A stretch of DNA of 32,229 bases from Pseudorhodobacter sp. GTDB taxonomy: Bacteria; Pseudomonadota; Alphaproteobacteria; Rhodobacterales; Rhodobacteraceae. Made by a program: the position numbers and the translations under genes. The DNA is taken from NCBI GenBank assembly GCA_024642045.1, contig JAHEBX010000016.1, positions 1 to 32,229 of the forward strand, read 5' to 3'. This document shows positions 1 through 10,073 of the stretch, piece by piece (the first letter of the stretch is position 1; each line of letters opens with the position of its first letter). The notes under the pieces were generated by a model that searched no databases, was not told where the DNA came from, and saw only the letters and a list, made by a program, of their open reading frames with translations.

Positions 1-308
1 ATCTTGACCGAAGGCGCATCGGCGGGCATCACGATCACGGCGGGCAATCCGTGCAGCGCCGCAGCCAAGGCCACGCCCTGCGCATGGTTTCCCGAAGAAA
101 AGGCGATCACGCCCTTGGCCCCCTTCAGCGCTGATACCGCCGACCAACCGCCGCGAAACTTGAAACTTCCGGTCCACTGCAGGCACTCGGCCTTGACGAA
201 AATCTGCCGCCCCGCAAAGGCATCCAGCAACGGGGCGTTCAACAGCGGCGTGACCCGCGCATGGCCCCTGATCCGCTCTGCCGACGCTCTGATCATCTCG
301 ATATTCAT
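1..308 (-). CDS. threonine/serine dehydratase-like PLP-dependent enzyme (partial, C-terminal part outside window)
   Basis: Reverse complement reads MNIEMIRASAERIRGHARVTPLLNAPLLDAFAGRQIFVKAECLQWTGSFKFRGGWSAVSALKGAKGVIAFSSGNHAQGVALAAALHGLPAVIVMPADAPSVKI; GSFKFRG (PLP lysine) and SSGNHAQG motifs are typical of threonine ammonia-lyase/serine racemase types. Start ATG at 308 overlaps the stop of the upstream hydrolase gene. Confidence 0.88.
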   Translation of the reverse strand, partial: MNIEMIRASAERIRGHARVTPLLNAPLLDAFAGRQIFVKAECLQWTGSFKFRGGWSAVSALKGAKGVIAFSSGNHAQGVALAAALHGLPAVIVMPADAPSVK

Positions 309-1126
309 TGGCAAGCCTTGATAAAGGCGTGCAGAACCGCCTGTGCTTCGGGTTCGTCCAGAAAGGGGATATGGGCGCGGTCAGGCACCTCGGTTGTGAT
401 CATGTCAGGGCGGCGGCGCTGCATTTCTGCCATTGTCGCTTGCGTCAGCAAATCCGAATTCGCCCCACGGATCAGCGCGACAGGCAGCCCCGATAGCGCA
501 TCGAAAAACGGCCACAGATCCACCTCGGGTAACTTTAGCACCGCCAGCAAGGCATCGCGCAAGGCCGGATCATAGGTGATGCGCAGCCCGCCATCGACCT
601 CGCGGTAATGCAATTGCGCCTCTTGCAGCCAGCGGCTTGCCGGCACATTGGCAAATCCGGCCATCACCTCGGGCAAAACGGCGGCCATCGCGGCGTGACT
701 GCGCGCCGCAGGGTTGCGCCCCACATAATCGGCGATCCGCGCCATGCCGTCACGGTCCAGCGCAGGTCCGATGTCGTTGAAACAGACGCCCAGCAGCCGC
801 TCTTTGGCCACCGCCGCCAGCGTCATCGCGATCAACCCCCCGCGCGAAGTGCCAAGGATTGCTGCCTTGGCAACCCCCAGATGATCCAACAACTCCAGCG
901 CGTCGCGCCCCTCTTGCGGCACGGTATAGCTTGCCGCTCCCGTCCACGCGCTCTCACCGCGCCCGCGATAATCCATGCGGATCAGCCGCACGCCAGCCAG
1001 CGGCAGCATATAGTCGAAATCCCCCATCGTGCGCGTCAGCCCTGCCAGACACAGCAGCGCCAGCCCCTCGCCTTCGTCAGAATAGGCCAGTTTTGCGCCG
1101 TCACTCGCGGTAAAGAATGCCATCAT
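305..1126 (-). CDS. alpha/beta fold hydrolase
   Basis: ORF 305..1153; GTSRGG nucleophile-elbow-like motif, RMDYRGRGES, C-terminal D/H (DRAHIPFLDEPEA). Start probably the internal MMAFFTASDG (1126/1123), not the ORF maximum. Confidence 0.85.
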   Translation of the reverse strand: MMAFFTASDGAKLAYSDEGEGLALLCLAGLTRTMGDFDYMLPLAGVRLIRMDYRGRGESAWTGAASYTVPQEGRDALELLDHLGVAKAAILGTSRGGLIAMTLAAVAKERLLGVCFNDIGPALDRDGMARIADYVGRNPAARSHAAMAAVLPEVMAGFANVPASRWLQEAQLHYREVDGGLRITYDPALRDALLAVLKLPEVDLWPFFDALSGLPVALIRGANSDLLTQATMAEMQRRRPDMITTEVPDRAHIPFLDEPEAQAVLHAFIKACQ

Positions 1127-1251
1127 ACGCCTCCGTTTGGCGCAGACTGGCACGGTAAGACGCCGCGCGAAAGGGGGCGCGGCATTCGCGCCGCTTGCAC
1201 GAGGCGGTCCCTGACGTTATGCCCAACCGCAAAACGTGAAGGGCAGAACCT

Positions 1252-3030
1252 ATGGCCAAAGAACCGCTTCCGCAGCGCGCCACCTCGAAAAAGGTTGGCA
1301 ATCTTGCTGGCCTTTGGCCGTTCATCCGGCCCTACCGCGTGATGGTCGTAATGGCTGCCGTGGCGCTGGTGACCACGTCGACCGTTAGCCTCGTGCTGCC
1401 ACTCGCAGTGCGACGTGTGGTTGACAGCTTTGGCGTTGGTGATTTCCGGCTGTTGGATAAGTACTTTGGCGCGGCGATTTTGCTGGCTCTGTTGCTCGCG
1501 CTGGGAACCGGAGTGCGCTATTACTTCGTCACTCGCTTGGGCGAGCGCGTGGTGACAGACATCCGCGCGGCTCTGTTCAACCGCGTGATGGGCCTCTCGC
1601 CGGCCTTCTTTGAAAAGATCATGACCGGCGAGGTGCTCAGCCGGATCACTACTGATACAACGCTGATCCTCTCAGTGATCGGCTCGTCAATATCGGTTGC
1701 GCTGCGCAATATGCTGACGGTGCTGGGCGGCATGGTGCTGATGGGCCTGACCTCGGCCAAGCTGACGGGCCTTGTGCTGTTGATCGTGCCTGCGGTGGTG
1801 ATCCCGATTGTCACGCTGGGGCGGCGTTTGCGCACTCTGTCGCGCGACAATCAGGACTTGATCGCGCAATCCTCTGGCAAGGCCTCCGAGGCGCTTTCGG
1901 CGGTGCAAACCGTGCAGGCCTTTACCCACGAGGGGCTGACCCGCGCCGAATTCGGTGCCGTCAACGAAAAATCGTTCGACTCTGCCCGCGCGCGGATCAA
2001 GACCCGCGCGATTATGACGATGATCGTGATCTTCCTTGTGTTTGCAGGGGTGGTCGGGGTTTTGTGGATCGGCGCGCGCGATGTGCGTGATGGCACGATG
2101 ACGGGCGGCCAGTTGGTGCAGTTCGTGATCTATGCCGTGCTGGTGTCAGGGGCTGTTGGCTCGCTTTCCGAAATCTGGGGCGAATTGCAGCGCGCCGCAG
2201 GGGCCACCGAACGACTGGTCGAGATGATTAACGCTGACGACCCGCTGCCCGAAGCCGCGCATCCCATAGCGCTGCCAGCACCTGTGCGCGGCGAAGTCAC
2301 TCTGGATAACGTGCATTTTCAATACCCTGCGCGGCCTGATCGCTCGGCCCTCGACGGCGTCAGCCTGACGGTCAAGGCAGGCGAGACCGTGGCGCTCGTC
2401 GGCCCCTCGGGGGCTGGCAAGACCACCGTGCTGCAACTCCTGATGCGGTTTTACGACCCCCAAGAGGGCGCGCTGCGCTTTGACGGCATCGACCTGCGCG
2501 ATATGACACGCCAAGAGTTCCGCGCGCATATGGCGCTTGTGCCACAAGATCCGGTGATTTTTGCAGGCTCTGCGCTGGAAAACATCCGCTTTGGTCGCCC
2601 CGATGCGACCGAAGCCGAGGTGATCGAAGCCGCACGCGCGGCCGCCGCCGATGCTTTCATCACCGCCCTGCCGCAGGGCTATGCGACCTATCTGGGCGAA
2701 CGCGGCGTGATGCTGTCGGGCGGGCAAAAGCAGCGCATCGCCATTGCCCGCGCCATCCTGCGCGACGCCCGCGTTCTGCTGCTGGATGAGGCCACTTCGG
2801 CGCTTGACGCCGAGTCAGAACGCCTTGTGCAGGCAGCGGTCGAGCGTCTGGCCGAAGGCCGCACGATGATCGTCGTGGCCCACCGCCTTGCCACCGTCAA
2901 ACGTGCCGACCGGATCGTGGTGTTTGAAAACGGCCGCATCGCTGCCATCGGCACGCATGATGCGCTGGTGGCCGAAGGCGGGCTCTATGCCCGTCTGGCG
3001 CGCCTGCAATTCACCGACGGCGCTGTCTAG
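1252..3030 (+). CDS. ABC transporter, fused transmembrane and ATP-binding domains (MsbA/exporter-like)
   Basis: 592 aa; Walker A GPSGAGKTT, signature LSGGQKQR, Walker B VLLLDEATSALD, H-loop VVAHRLAT; N-terminal TM segments. Confidence 0.93.
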   Translation: MAKEPLPQRATSKKVGNLAGLWPFIRPYRVMVVMAAVALVTTSTVSLVLPLAVRRVVDSFGVGDFRLLDKYFGAAILLALLLALGTGVRYYFVTRLGERVVTDIRAALFNRVMGLSPAFFEKIMTGEVLSRITTDTTLILSVIGSSISVALRNMLTVLGGMVLMGLTSAKLTGLVLLIVPAVVIPIVTLGRRLRTLSRDNQDLIAQSSGKASEALSAVQTVQAFTHEGLTRAEFGAVNEKSFDSARARIKTRAIMTMIVIFLVFAGVVGVLWIGARDVRDGTMTGGQLVQFVIYAVLVSGAVGSLSEIWGELQRAAGATERLVEMINADDPLPEAAHPIALPAPVRGEVTLDNVHFQYPARPDRSALDGVSLTVKAGETVALVGPSGAGKTTVLQLLMRFYDPQEGALRFDGIDLRDMTRQEFRAHMALVPQDPVIFAGSALENIRFGRPDATEAEVIEAARAAAADAFITALPQGYATYLGERGVMLSGGQKQRIAIARAILRDARVLLLDEATSALDAESERLVQAAVERLAEGRTMIVVAHRLATVKRADRIVVFENGRIAAIGTHDALVAEGGLYARLARLQFTDGAV

Positions 3031-3170
3031 GCCACCCGACGCGTCCCCCAATACTGCCGTAAGCCGTGTGAAATTCCCCGCCCCTTTGGCTTGCACCCTG
3101 TCGCAAGGCTGTTAACCTTCGCGCATAACCTCGGTCCAGTCGTTGGCCGTGGCAGTGTAAGGAGATCATC

Positions 3171-3605
3171 ATGGGTTTGTGGAGTTTCGTAAAAGACGCA
3201 GGGTCGTCGCTGTTTGGCAGCAAAGCCGAAGCGGGCACCGTGCCAGCAGCAGAAGCCGTCAAGGCCGATATGGAAAAGATGGGCCTTGATACCAAGGGCG
3301 TCGAAATCAAAGTCGACGGCGACAAGGTCAAGGTCGAAGGCACCGCCGTCTCGCCCGAGATGAAAGAGAAAATCATCCTCGCCGCGGGCAACATCAAAGG
3401 CGTGGCAACGGTCGAAGCCGAATCGGACGCGGCAGAGCCTGTGTTCTACACGGTGAAAAAGGGTGACACGCTTTCGGCCATCGCCCAGCACACGCTTGGC
3501 AAAGCCAGCCTCTATCCTGCGATTTTCGAGGCAAACAAGCCGATGCTGTCGCACCCCGACAAGATCTATCCCGGCCAGATGCTGCGCATCCCCGCCAAGG
3601 CCTGA
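3171..3605 (+). CDS. BON and LysM domain protein (YgaU/Kbp-like)
   Basis: 144 aa; BON-like segment (GVEIKVDGDKVKVEGTAVSPEMKEKIILAAGNIKGVATVEA) followed by LysM (FYTVKKGDTLSAIAQHTLGKASLYPAIFEANKPMLSHPDKIYPGQMLRIP); AAGGAG RBS upstream. Confidence 0.92.
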   Translation: MGLWSFVKDAGSSLFGSKAEAGTVPAAEAVKADMEKMGLDTKGVEIKVDGDKVKVEGTAVSPEMKEKIILAAGNIKGVATVEAESDAAEPVFYTVKKGDTLSAIAQHTLGKASLYPAIFEANKPMLSHPDKIYPGQMLRIPAKA

Positions 3606-3616
3606 TCGCGCGATCT

Positions 3617-3653
3617 GCACGTCCCGCCCTGCGGTGTCAGGGGCGGGGCGTGC
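3617..3653. terminator. GC-rich stem-loop downstream of the LysM gene, possible terminator
   Basis: GCACG-T-CCCGCCC ... GGGCGGG-G-CGTGC inverted repeat 12 nt after the stop codon; no clear T-run. Confidence 0.45.
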
Positions 3654-3759
3654 GTGACACAGCGTCACAACCCCGTGCCCCCTTGGCAAAACCCGCATCT
3701 TTCCCCATCCTTACCCCATAATCAGGCCCCGAGATAAACGGGGCGCACGGGAGGGTGCT

Positions 3760-5649
3760 ATGGGAAGTTTTGCAACGCTTGCGGACCTGCAAGCCATCGA
3801 GGCCGAAGCTGCGTGGGAGGACCGCGCCCTGCCGCAGTCCGTCTACAGCTTTCTCGCGCGCACCACCGCCCAATACGGCGCTCGCCCCGCGATCAGCTTT
3901 CAGCTGCTTTCAGACCCCGACGCGGCGGCGCAGACCCTGACATGGGCCGCCCTGCAAGGCCGCGTCACCCAAGCCGCAAACCTTTTCCGAAGCCTTGGTG
4001 TCGGCGAGAGCGATGTCGTGGCCTATATCCTGCCCAATGCCTTGGAAACTGCGATCACGCTTTTGGCGGGCGCTACGGCGGGCATCGTCAATCCGATCAA
4101 CCCGCTGCTGGAACCCGAACAAATCGCCTCTATCCTGCGCGAGACGGGGGCCAAGGTCGTCGTCACCCTCAAGGCCTTTCCCAAGACCGATCTGCCGCAA
4201 AAGGTGGCCGAGGCGCTGTGCAATGCGCCCAACGTCAAGACCGTGCTCGAGGTTGATCTGAACCGCTATCTCACCCCGCCCAAAAGCTGGATCGTGCCGC
4301 TGGTGCGCCCGAAAAATCCGGTGCGCCACACCGCCCGCGTGCTGGATTTCGCTGCCGAATGCCGCAAACATTCGGCGGATCGGCTTAGCTTTCCCGACCG
4401 CACCGCCGATCATACCGCCGCCTATTTCCATACGGGTGGCACCACGGGCATGCCCAAAGTCGCCCAGCACCGCGCCAGCGGCATGATCTATCAGGGCTGG
4501 CTTGGCCAACGCCTGCTGTTCAACGAAAATGACGTGATGATGTGCCCGCTGCCGCTTTTTCACGTCTTTGCGGCCTATCCGATGCTGATGTCCGCCATCG
4601 CCTCGGGTTGCCATATCGTGTTTCCCACCCCCGCGGGCTATCGCGGCGAGGGGGTGTTCGACAACTTCTGGAAGCTGATTGCGCGCTGGAAAATCACCTA
4701 TATGGCCACGGTGCCCACAGCCATTTCTGCGCTGCTGCAACGCCCTGTTGATGCCGACATCACCACCCTGCGCGGCGCGTTTTCCGGCTCTGCCCCGCTG
4801 CCGATCGAACTGTTCAATCGCTTTGAAAAGATCACTGGCGTGCAGATCGTCGAAGGCTATGGCCTGACCGAGGCCACGTGCCTCGTCTCGATCAACCCGC
4901 CCGAGGGCACCAAGAAAATCGGTTCTGTCGGCTTGCCCTTCCCGCATTGCCACGTCCGCATCCTGCAAAAAACCCCTGACGGTTTTCGTCCATGCGCCAC
5001 GGATGAGGTTGGCGAGATTTGCATCGCCAATCCGGGCGTCATCCCCGGCGGCACCTATACCGAGGCTGACAAGAACCGCGATCTCTTTGCCGAGGGCATC
5101 TTTCTGCGCTCTGGCGATCTGGGGCGGCTTGATGCCGAGGGCTATCTTTTCATCACAGGTCGCGCCAAGGATCTGATCATTCGCGGTGGCCATAACATCG
5201 ACCCCGCCGTGATCGAAGAGGCGCTGATGGGCTGTGATGGCGTCGGCTTTGTCGGGGCGATCGGGCAGCCGGACGCCCATGCGGGCGAGCTTCCCTGCGC
5301 CTATGTCGAACTGACCAAAGGGTCAAGCGTGACCGTGGCCGATCTGCACAGCTATGCGCGCGATCACATCCTTGAACGCGCGGCCCTGCCCAAACATATC
5401 GAGATCTTGTCCGAGCTGCCAAAGACCGCCGTGGGCAAGGTCTTTAAGCCCGACCTGCGCCGCATGGCCATCACCCGTGTTTACAACGCGGCGCTGGCAG
5501 AGGCGGGCCTGCCTGCTCAAGTGGCATCGGTGATCGAGGATAAAAAGCGCGGCCTTGTGGCCCGGATCAGCCGTTCAGGCGATGTCACAGACGCCCAAGC
5601 AGGCGCAGTCTTGGGCCAATTCGCCCAAGGTTGGGAGTGGGCCGAATAA
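3760..5649 (+). CDS. acyl-CoA synthetase (AMP-binding, ANL superfamily)
   Basis: 629 aa; HTGGTTGMPK P-loop-like motif, EGYGLTEATC, RSGDLGRLDAEGYLFITGRAKDLIIRGGHNIDP, and PKTAVGKVFKPDLR catalytic lysine region. Confidence 0.92.
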   Translation: MGSFATLADLQAIEAEAAWEDRALPQSVYSFLARTTAQYGARPAISFQLLSDPDAAAQTLTWAALQGRVTQAANLFRSLGVGESDVVAYILPNALETAITLLAGATAGIVNPINPLLEPEQIASILRETGAKVVVTLKAFPKTDLPQKVAEALCNAPNVKTVLEVDLNRYLTPPKSWIVPLVRPKNPVRHTARVLDFAAECRKHSADRLSFPDRTADHTAAYFHTGGTTGMPKVAQHRASGMIYQGWLGQRLLFNENDVMMCPLPLFHVFAAYPMLMSAIASGCHIVFPTPAGYRGEGVFDNFWKLIARWKITYMATVPTAISALLQRPVDADITTLRGAFSGSAPLPIELFNRFEKITGVQIVEGYGLTEATCLVSINPPEGTKKIGSVGLPFPHCHVRILQKTPDGFRPCATDEVGEICIANPGVIPGGTYTEADKNRDLFAEGIFLRSGDLGRLDAEGYLFITGRAKDLIIRGGHNIDPAVIEEALMGCDGVGFVGAIGQPDAHAGELPCAYVELTKGSSVTVADLHSYARDHILERAALPKHIEILSELPKTAVGKVFKPDLRRMAITRVYNAALAEAGLPAQVASVIEDKKRGLVARISRSGDVTDAQAGAVLGQFAQGWEWAE

Positions 5650-5659
5650 ACACGGCTCG

Positions 5660-5693
5660 CCTGTGCGCAGGGTAGCATGACTGTGCGCACAGG
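5660..5693 (+). terminator. rho-independent-like terminator after the acyl-CoA synthetase gene
   Basis: Perfect 10-bp inverted repeat CCTGTGCGCA/TGCGCACAGG (14-nt loop) followed by TTAATTTTTGG. Confidence 0.75.
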
Positions 5694-5744
5694 TTAATTT
5701 TTGGTAAAGCTGCCAAGCTAACCTATTGATTTGTCACGTCTCTG

Positions 5745-5769
5745 GAAATGTCGCACTGTGCGACGTTTC
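5745..5769 (-). terminator. stem-loop at the 3' end of the SixA-like gene (possible terminator)
   Basis: GAAATGTCGCA-CTG-TGCGACGTTTC near-perfect hairpin overlapping the stop codon at 5768; no strong T-run. Confidence 0.4.
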
Positions 5770-6271
5770 AGGCCTCAATCTCGCGTGGGATGACAAAATC
5801 CACCGTCGCGCCCATGCCGAATTCCACATCGGCCCAGCTGTCGGTCACAAAGTCGACAACCAGCGTCGCCCCCGTCGGATAGCGGCCAAATTCCGAATTC
5901 AGCGGCGGATGCGCGACCAGTTTTGCAGCGAAATCCGCAATGCCCGGATTGTGTCCGATCATCATCACCACATCCGCCTTTGCATGCTGCAAAACCGCCA
6001 GCATCACATCCGGACCGGCATGATAAAGCGCCGGCTTCAATTCCAAGACCGGCGTGCCGGGCAGGGCAGGGGCCAGCCCGGACCACGTCGCCCGCGTGCG
6101 GACCGAATCCGAACACAGCACTTTTTCCGGCACATAGCCGCGCGAAGCCAACCATTGCCCCAGATCCGCTGCCGCAGCCTTGCCCCGCTCATTCAGCGGG
6201 CGGTCATGGTCGGGCATCAACGGATCGTCCCAAGCAGATTTGGCGTGACGAGTCAGGATAAGGCGCTTCAT
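5768..6271 (-). CDS. histidine phosphatase family protein, SixA-like
   Basis: MKRLILTRHAKSAWDDPLMPDHDRPLNERGKAAA: RHA(K)S motif plus DRPLNERG; GHNPGI second catalytic His. Start chosen at internal M. Confidence 0.88.
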   Translation of the reverse strand: MKRLILTRHAKSAWDDPLMPDHDRPLNERGKAAAADLGQWLASRGYVPEKVLCSDSVRTRATWSGLAPALPGTPVLELKPALYHAGPDVMLAVLQHAKADVVMMIGHNPGIADFAAKLVAHPPLNSEFGRYPTGATLVVDFVTDSWADVEFGMGATVDFVIPREIEA

Positions 6272-6909
6272 TTGTGGAATATTCCCATGTGATAGGCCGA
6301 GTGTTCCGCCAGTCTTGCACGGCCCGCAGGCAACGGGCAAGCCCGCCGCACAGCGCAGCCCGAATTCAGGCAGTCTGCCCCTTCGGACTGATCCAGAAAT
6401 GCGTGACAGGCTGGCAGGTCATACCCTGCCGTGCTCAGGGCGCCGACCGGGCAAGCGGTCAGGCAAGGGGCCGGGCAGGTGGAACAGGGATTTTGCGCAC
6501 GCGGCACTTGCACAACCTCGTTCAAGGCCAGCGCTCCGCGAAAGCTGACCATCAGCCCGAATTGATCGTGGACCAACAAGCGAACCGGACTTTCCCACAC
6601 CCGCCCAGTCCGCAAAGCCCAGGTGTAAAACGGATGATAGGGTTTGCCGCCAAACGGAAACAGCGCCTTTGCCCCTAAATCGCAAGCCAGTCCGCCGATC
6701 ACCCGCTGTGACCAACGATCTATCGGGTCAGGCGCGCCGTCCTGCCACTCTGGGCTCGCCGTGATTTGCGCCCAATAGTCGGGTTCGGCCGGACCTAGTA
6801 GCAATAGGCTGCGGGTGCCCGCTGGCAGGCTTTCGTCTCCGTCGCAGATAAACCCACCAAGCACCGTCAGACGATGCGCCGCCGCCTTTGCCTCGATCTG
6901 GGCCAGCAT
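6268..6909 (-). CDS. ferredoxin-like / 4Fe-4S protein
   Basis: 213 aa; cysteine cluster CSTCPAPCLTACPVGAL ... CLNSGCAVRRACP. ATGA overlap with the downstream SixA-like gene and TAATG overlap with argB. Confidence 0.8.
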   Translation of the reverse strand: MLAQIEAKAAAHRLTVLGGFICDGDESLPAGTRSLLLLGPAEPDYWAQITASPEWQDGAPDPIDRWSQRVIGGLACDLGAKALFPFGGKPYHPFYTWALRTGRVWESPVRLLVHDQFGLMVSFRGALALNEVVQVPRAQNPCSTCPAPCLTACPVGALSTAGYDLPACHAFLDQSEGADCLNSGCAVRRACPLPAGRARLAEHSAYHMGIFHK

Positions 6910-7808
6910 TACCGCTTGACGCGTGGTGTGACCCTTGGGGCGGTCGAGCGGATCTGACTGCCCGCGCCATGATCGGTGAACAGTTCCAGCAGACAGGCAT
7001 TCGGAATCCGCCCGTCCAGAATTGTAACCGCCCGTGTGCCAGCCTCAATCGCCATAAGCGCGGTTTCGGTTTTTGGAATCATCCCGCCCGCGATCACACC
7101 GTCGATGGTCATTTGGCGAATTTCCTCGGGTGTGATCTGGGTCATCACCTCGCCCGCCGCATTCTTGACCCCTGCCACATCGGTCAAGAGCAGCAAACGA
7201 TCGGCTTGCAAGGCGCCGGCAATCGCCCCCGCTGCGGTGTCACCATTGACATTAAACGTCTCGTTGTCGGCCATGCCTGTTGCGACGGGCGCGACCACGG
7301 GAATGATGCCCGCGCCGTAAAGATCGCGCAAGACCTGCACGTTCATTTCGACAGGGCGGCCGACAAAGCCCAACTCGGGGTCGTCGGTGACACAAACCAT
7401 CATGTCATCGTCTTTGCCCGAGATCCCGACCGCGCGCCCACCGGCATCCATGATCGCCTGCACGATGCGCTTGTTGACCAGACCCGACAGGATCATCTCG
7501 ACCACCTGCACCGTGGCCTTATCGGTCACGCGCTTGCCGCGCACGAATTTGCTTTCGATGCCAAGCTTGTTCAGCATGTCGTTGATCATCGGCCCGCCGC
7601 CATGCACCACGACCGGGTTCACACCGACCTGCCGCATCAGCACGATGTCGCGCGCAAATTCTGCCATCGCTGCATCATCGCCCATGGCGTTGCCGCCAAA
7701 TTTCACCACCACCACTGCGCCGGAAAAGCGTTGAAGATAGGGCAGCGCTTCGGAAAGCATTTTGGCGGTTGAAATGGCGTCGGTCATGGTAAGGGTCTGC
7801 TTCTGCAT
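6909..7808 (-). CDS. argB: acetylglutamate kinase
   Basis: [25 protein letters not shown]-type N-terminus (here [27 protein letters not shown]), [40 protein letters not shown]: classic NAGK motifs. Start at [13 protein letters not shown]. Confidence 0.96.
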   Translation of the reverse strand: MQKQTLTMTDAISTAKMLSEALPYLQRFSGAVVVVKFGGNAMGDDAAMAEFARDIVLMRQVGVNPVVVHGGGPMINDMLNKLGIESKFVRGKRVTDKATVQVVEMILSGLVNKRIVQAIMDAGGRAVGISGKDDDMMVCVTDDPELGFVGRPVEMNVQVLRDLYGAGIIPVVAPVATGMADNETFNVNGDTAAGAIAGALQADRLLLLTDVAGVKNAAGEVMTQITPEEIRQMTIDGVIAGGMIPKTETALMAIEAGTRAVTILDGRIPNACLLELFTDHGAGSQIRSTAPRVTPRVKR

Positions 7809-7935
7809 AGGGAGACTCCGATTTTTCAACAGTTTAACGACCTTATCTCGCCCTGCCAAGCTGGCATACCCCTAAAGGGCCGCTGCTTGCATTCCGCCAA
7901 CAAACACCTACCTTGGCGGCAGAAACGGAGGCCCC

Positions 7936-8667
7936 ATGTCTGACGCCAAAACAATCGTTCTGACCGGTGCAAGCCGTGGCATCGGACACGCCACCGTCAA
8001 GCGTTTCGGTTCGGAGGGCTGGCGCGTGCTGACGTGTTCGCGCCACCCGTTTGATCCGCGCTGCCCGTGGCCGGGTGGCGAAGACAATCACATCCAGATC
8101 GACCTCGCTGATCCGAAAAAGACCATCGAGGCAATTGAAACCATCAAGGCCAAGGTCAATGGCCGGCTTGATGCCTTGGTCAATAACGCAGGGATTTCCC
8201 CCAAGGGTGAAGGCGGCAAACGTCTGAATACGTTGGAAACGGATTTGCGCACTTGGGGGCATGTGTTCCACGTCAACTTCTTTGCTCCTGTAATTCTTGC
8301 GCGGGGTTTGCAAGACGAACTGGTTTCGGCACAGGGGGCGGTGGTCAATGTGACCTCTATCGTCGGCTCGCGCGTGCATCCCTTTGCGGGGGCGGCCTAT
8401 GCCACGTCAAAGGCGGCGCTGGCAGCGCTGACGCGCGAAATGGCGCATGATTTCGGGCCTTTGGGCGTTCGCGTCAATGCTATTGCGCCAGGTGAGGTTG
8501 AAACCGCGATCCTCTCGCCCGGCACGGATAAGATTGTCGAAACGCTGCCGCTGCGTCGTTTGGGCCAGCCCAAAGAGGTGGCCGAAGCGATCTGGTTCCT
8601 GTGCAACGCCCAGTCGAGTTACATCACGGGCACCGAGATTCAGATCAACGGCGGCCAACACGTCTGA
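7936..8667 (+). CDS. SDR family NAD(P)-dependent oxidoreductase
   Basis: 243 aa; TGASRGIGHAT, NNAG, YATSKAAL (YxxxK), C-terminal SSYITGTEIQINGGQHV; GGAGG RBS. Confidence 0.93.
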   Translation: MSDAKTIVLTGASRGIGHATVKRFGSEGWRVLTCSRHPFDPRCPWPGGEDNHIQIDLADPKKTIEAIETIKAKVNGRLDALVNNAGISPKGEGGKRLNTLETDLRTWGHVFHVNFFAPVILARGLQDELVSAQGAVVNVTSIVGSRVHPFAGAAYATSKAALAALTREMAHDFGPLGVRVNAIAPGEVETAILSPGTDKIVETLPLRRLGQPKEVAEAIWFLCNAQSSYITGTEIQINGGQHV

Positions 8668-8676
8668 TGGGCATGC

Positions 8677-9330
8677 CTAGACAAGCGTCGCGATAATCGC
8701 GCGCAAGGTCTCGATCCCGTCGCCCTTTTCCGACGAGGTCACCACGATTTCCGGATAGGCAGCGGGGTGTTTTTTCATCGCCTCGATCGACAGCGCGATA
8801 TTCGCCTCGCGTTCGGTTTTCGACACTTTGTCGGCCTTGGTCATCACCACCTGAAACGTCACGGCAGAGCGGTCGAGCAGCGTCATGATCTCTTCATCCA
8901 CTGCCTTTACCCCGTGACGCGAATCGATCAGCACAAAGGCACGGCGCAGGGTTTGCCGCCCCGCGAGATAGGATTTCAGCAGCGCCTGCCACTTGGCCAC
9001 CACGGCAACGGGCGCCTCGGCATAGCCGTAGCCGGGTAGGTCAACCAGATAGCGGTTCATCTCGCCAAGTGCGAAATAGTTGATCTCTTGCGTCCGACCT
9101 GGTGTGTTCGAGGCGCGGGCAAGGTTCTTACGTCCGGTCAATCCATTGATCAGACTTGATTTCCCGACGTTCGAGCGGCCTGCAAAGCATACCTCTAGCC
9201 GGTCAGGCTCGGGCAGTCCCGACATGGCGACCACACCTTTGACGAACTCAACAGGGCCAGCGAACAGCAGCCGCCCCGCCTCGCGCGCCTCGAACTCGGG
9301 TTCAGGGGCAAGGGTGAATTGCAGGCTCAT
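8677..9330 (-). CDS. engB: ribosome biogenesis GTP-binding protein YihA/YsxC (EngB)
   Basis: FAGRSNVGKSSLINGLTGRKNLARASNTPGRTQEINYF, DLPGYGYAEAPV, MTKADK: EngB G motifs. Start at MSLQFTLAPEPE. Confidence 0.96.
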   Translation of the reverse strand: MSLQFTLAPEPEFEAREAGRLLFAGPVEFVKGVVAMSGLPEPDRLEVCFAGRSNVGKSSLINGLTGRKNLARASNTPGRTQEINYFALGEMNRYLVDLPGYGYAEAPVAVVAKWQALLKSYLAGRQTLRRAFVLIDSRHGVKAVDEEIMTLLDRSAVTFQVVMTKADKVSKTEREANIALSIEAMKKHPAAYPEIVVTSSEKGDGIETLRAIIATLV

Positions 9331-10073
9331 GCCAGTCTCCATTCATCGCCGACCGCGATGGGTCCGCTTTCCACCACCATGGCATAGACGCCAAAATCCT
9401 GATGGCCATAATTTTCTTGCAATGCGGCCAGCGTTGGTGCGCTGACGCGGCCGGTCTCGGGATCCACCGTGGTCGCACTGCACCGCGTTATCCGCGCCGT
9501 CACTTCCAGCGTTGCGCCACCGATGGCCAGACGCTTGCCGACCCAATCGAATTCGGCCCAAGGAGCCGCACCTTCCAGCCATAGATTGCCGCGCCAGCGA
9601 TTTACCGACAGCGGCGTGCCCATCTTGGCCGACAGATCCGCCAACGAGGCCGTCGAAAGGATCGAGAGCGTCTCGGCAGGATCATCGGTCATTCCGCGCC
9701 CCGCCGTGACAATCGCGGCAGGCTGGGCGCGATCCGCTGGATTCAACGGGCGCACCCAGTCCAGAAATCGCGGCAGATCGGCGGTATCGTCGGGGCGAAA
9801 GGCGATTGTGCCGCGCTCGGGGTGGCGCAGCGTCACCACGCCCAAGGCCTCGTCAAATGTCGAGGTGATCGCCATCAGCGCAGGCGCCTTGGCCCCACGC
9901 GCGAAATTTGCGCAGCGATTCCAGCCCTCTACCAGCTTGGCCGCGTCATGCGCCACCGCCCAATGCCGGTCCCAAGGCAGGCACTGACCCGCCAAAAGAC
10001 GAACGGACGCGAGGTTCTCGCGTCCGTGTCCCTTGATCGGGTGCCGGCAAATCTGTGCCAGCCGAGCTGTCAT
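9327..10073 (-). CDS. MOSC domain-containing protein
   Basis: IKGHGRE, NRWRGNLWLEGAAPWAEFDWVGKRLAIGGATLEVTARITRCSATTVDPETG: MOSC-like conserved Cys region. ATGA overlaps with yidC (upstream) and engB (downstream). Confidence 0.88.
   Translation of the reverse strand: MTARLAQICRHPIKGHGRENLASVRLLAGQCLPWDRHWAVAHDAAKLVEGWNRCANFARGAKAPALMAITSTFDEALGVVTLRHPERGTIAFRPDDTADLPRFLDWVRPLNPADRAQPAAIVTAGRGMTDDPAETLSILSTASLADLSAKMGTPLSVNRWRGNLWLEGAAPWAEFDWVGKRLAIGGATLEVTARITRCSATTVDPETGRVSAPTLAALQENYGHQDFGVYAMVVESGPIAVGDEWRLA

Noticed and set aside
3910-5280. 456-aa minus-strand ORF opposite the acyl-CoA synthetase gene
   Set aside because: Shadow ORF; plus-strand protein has all ANL-superfamily motifs.
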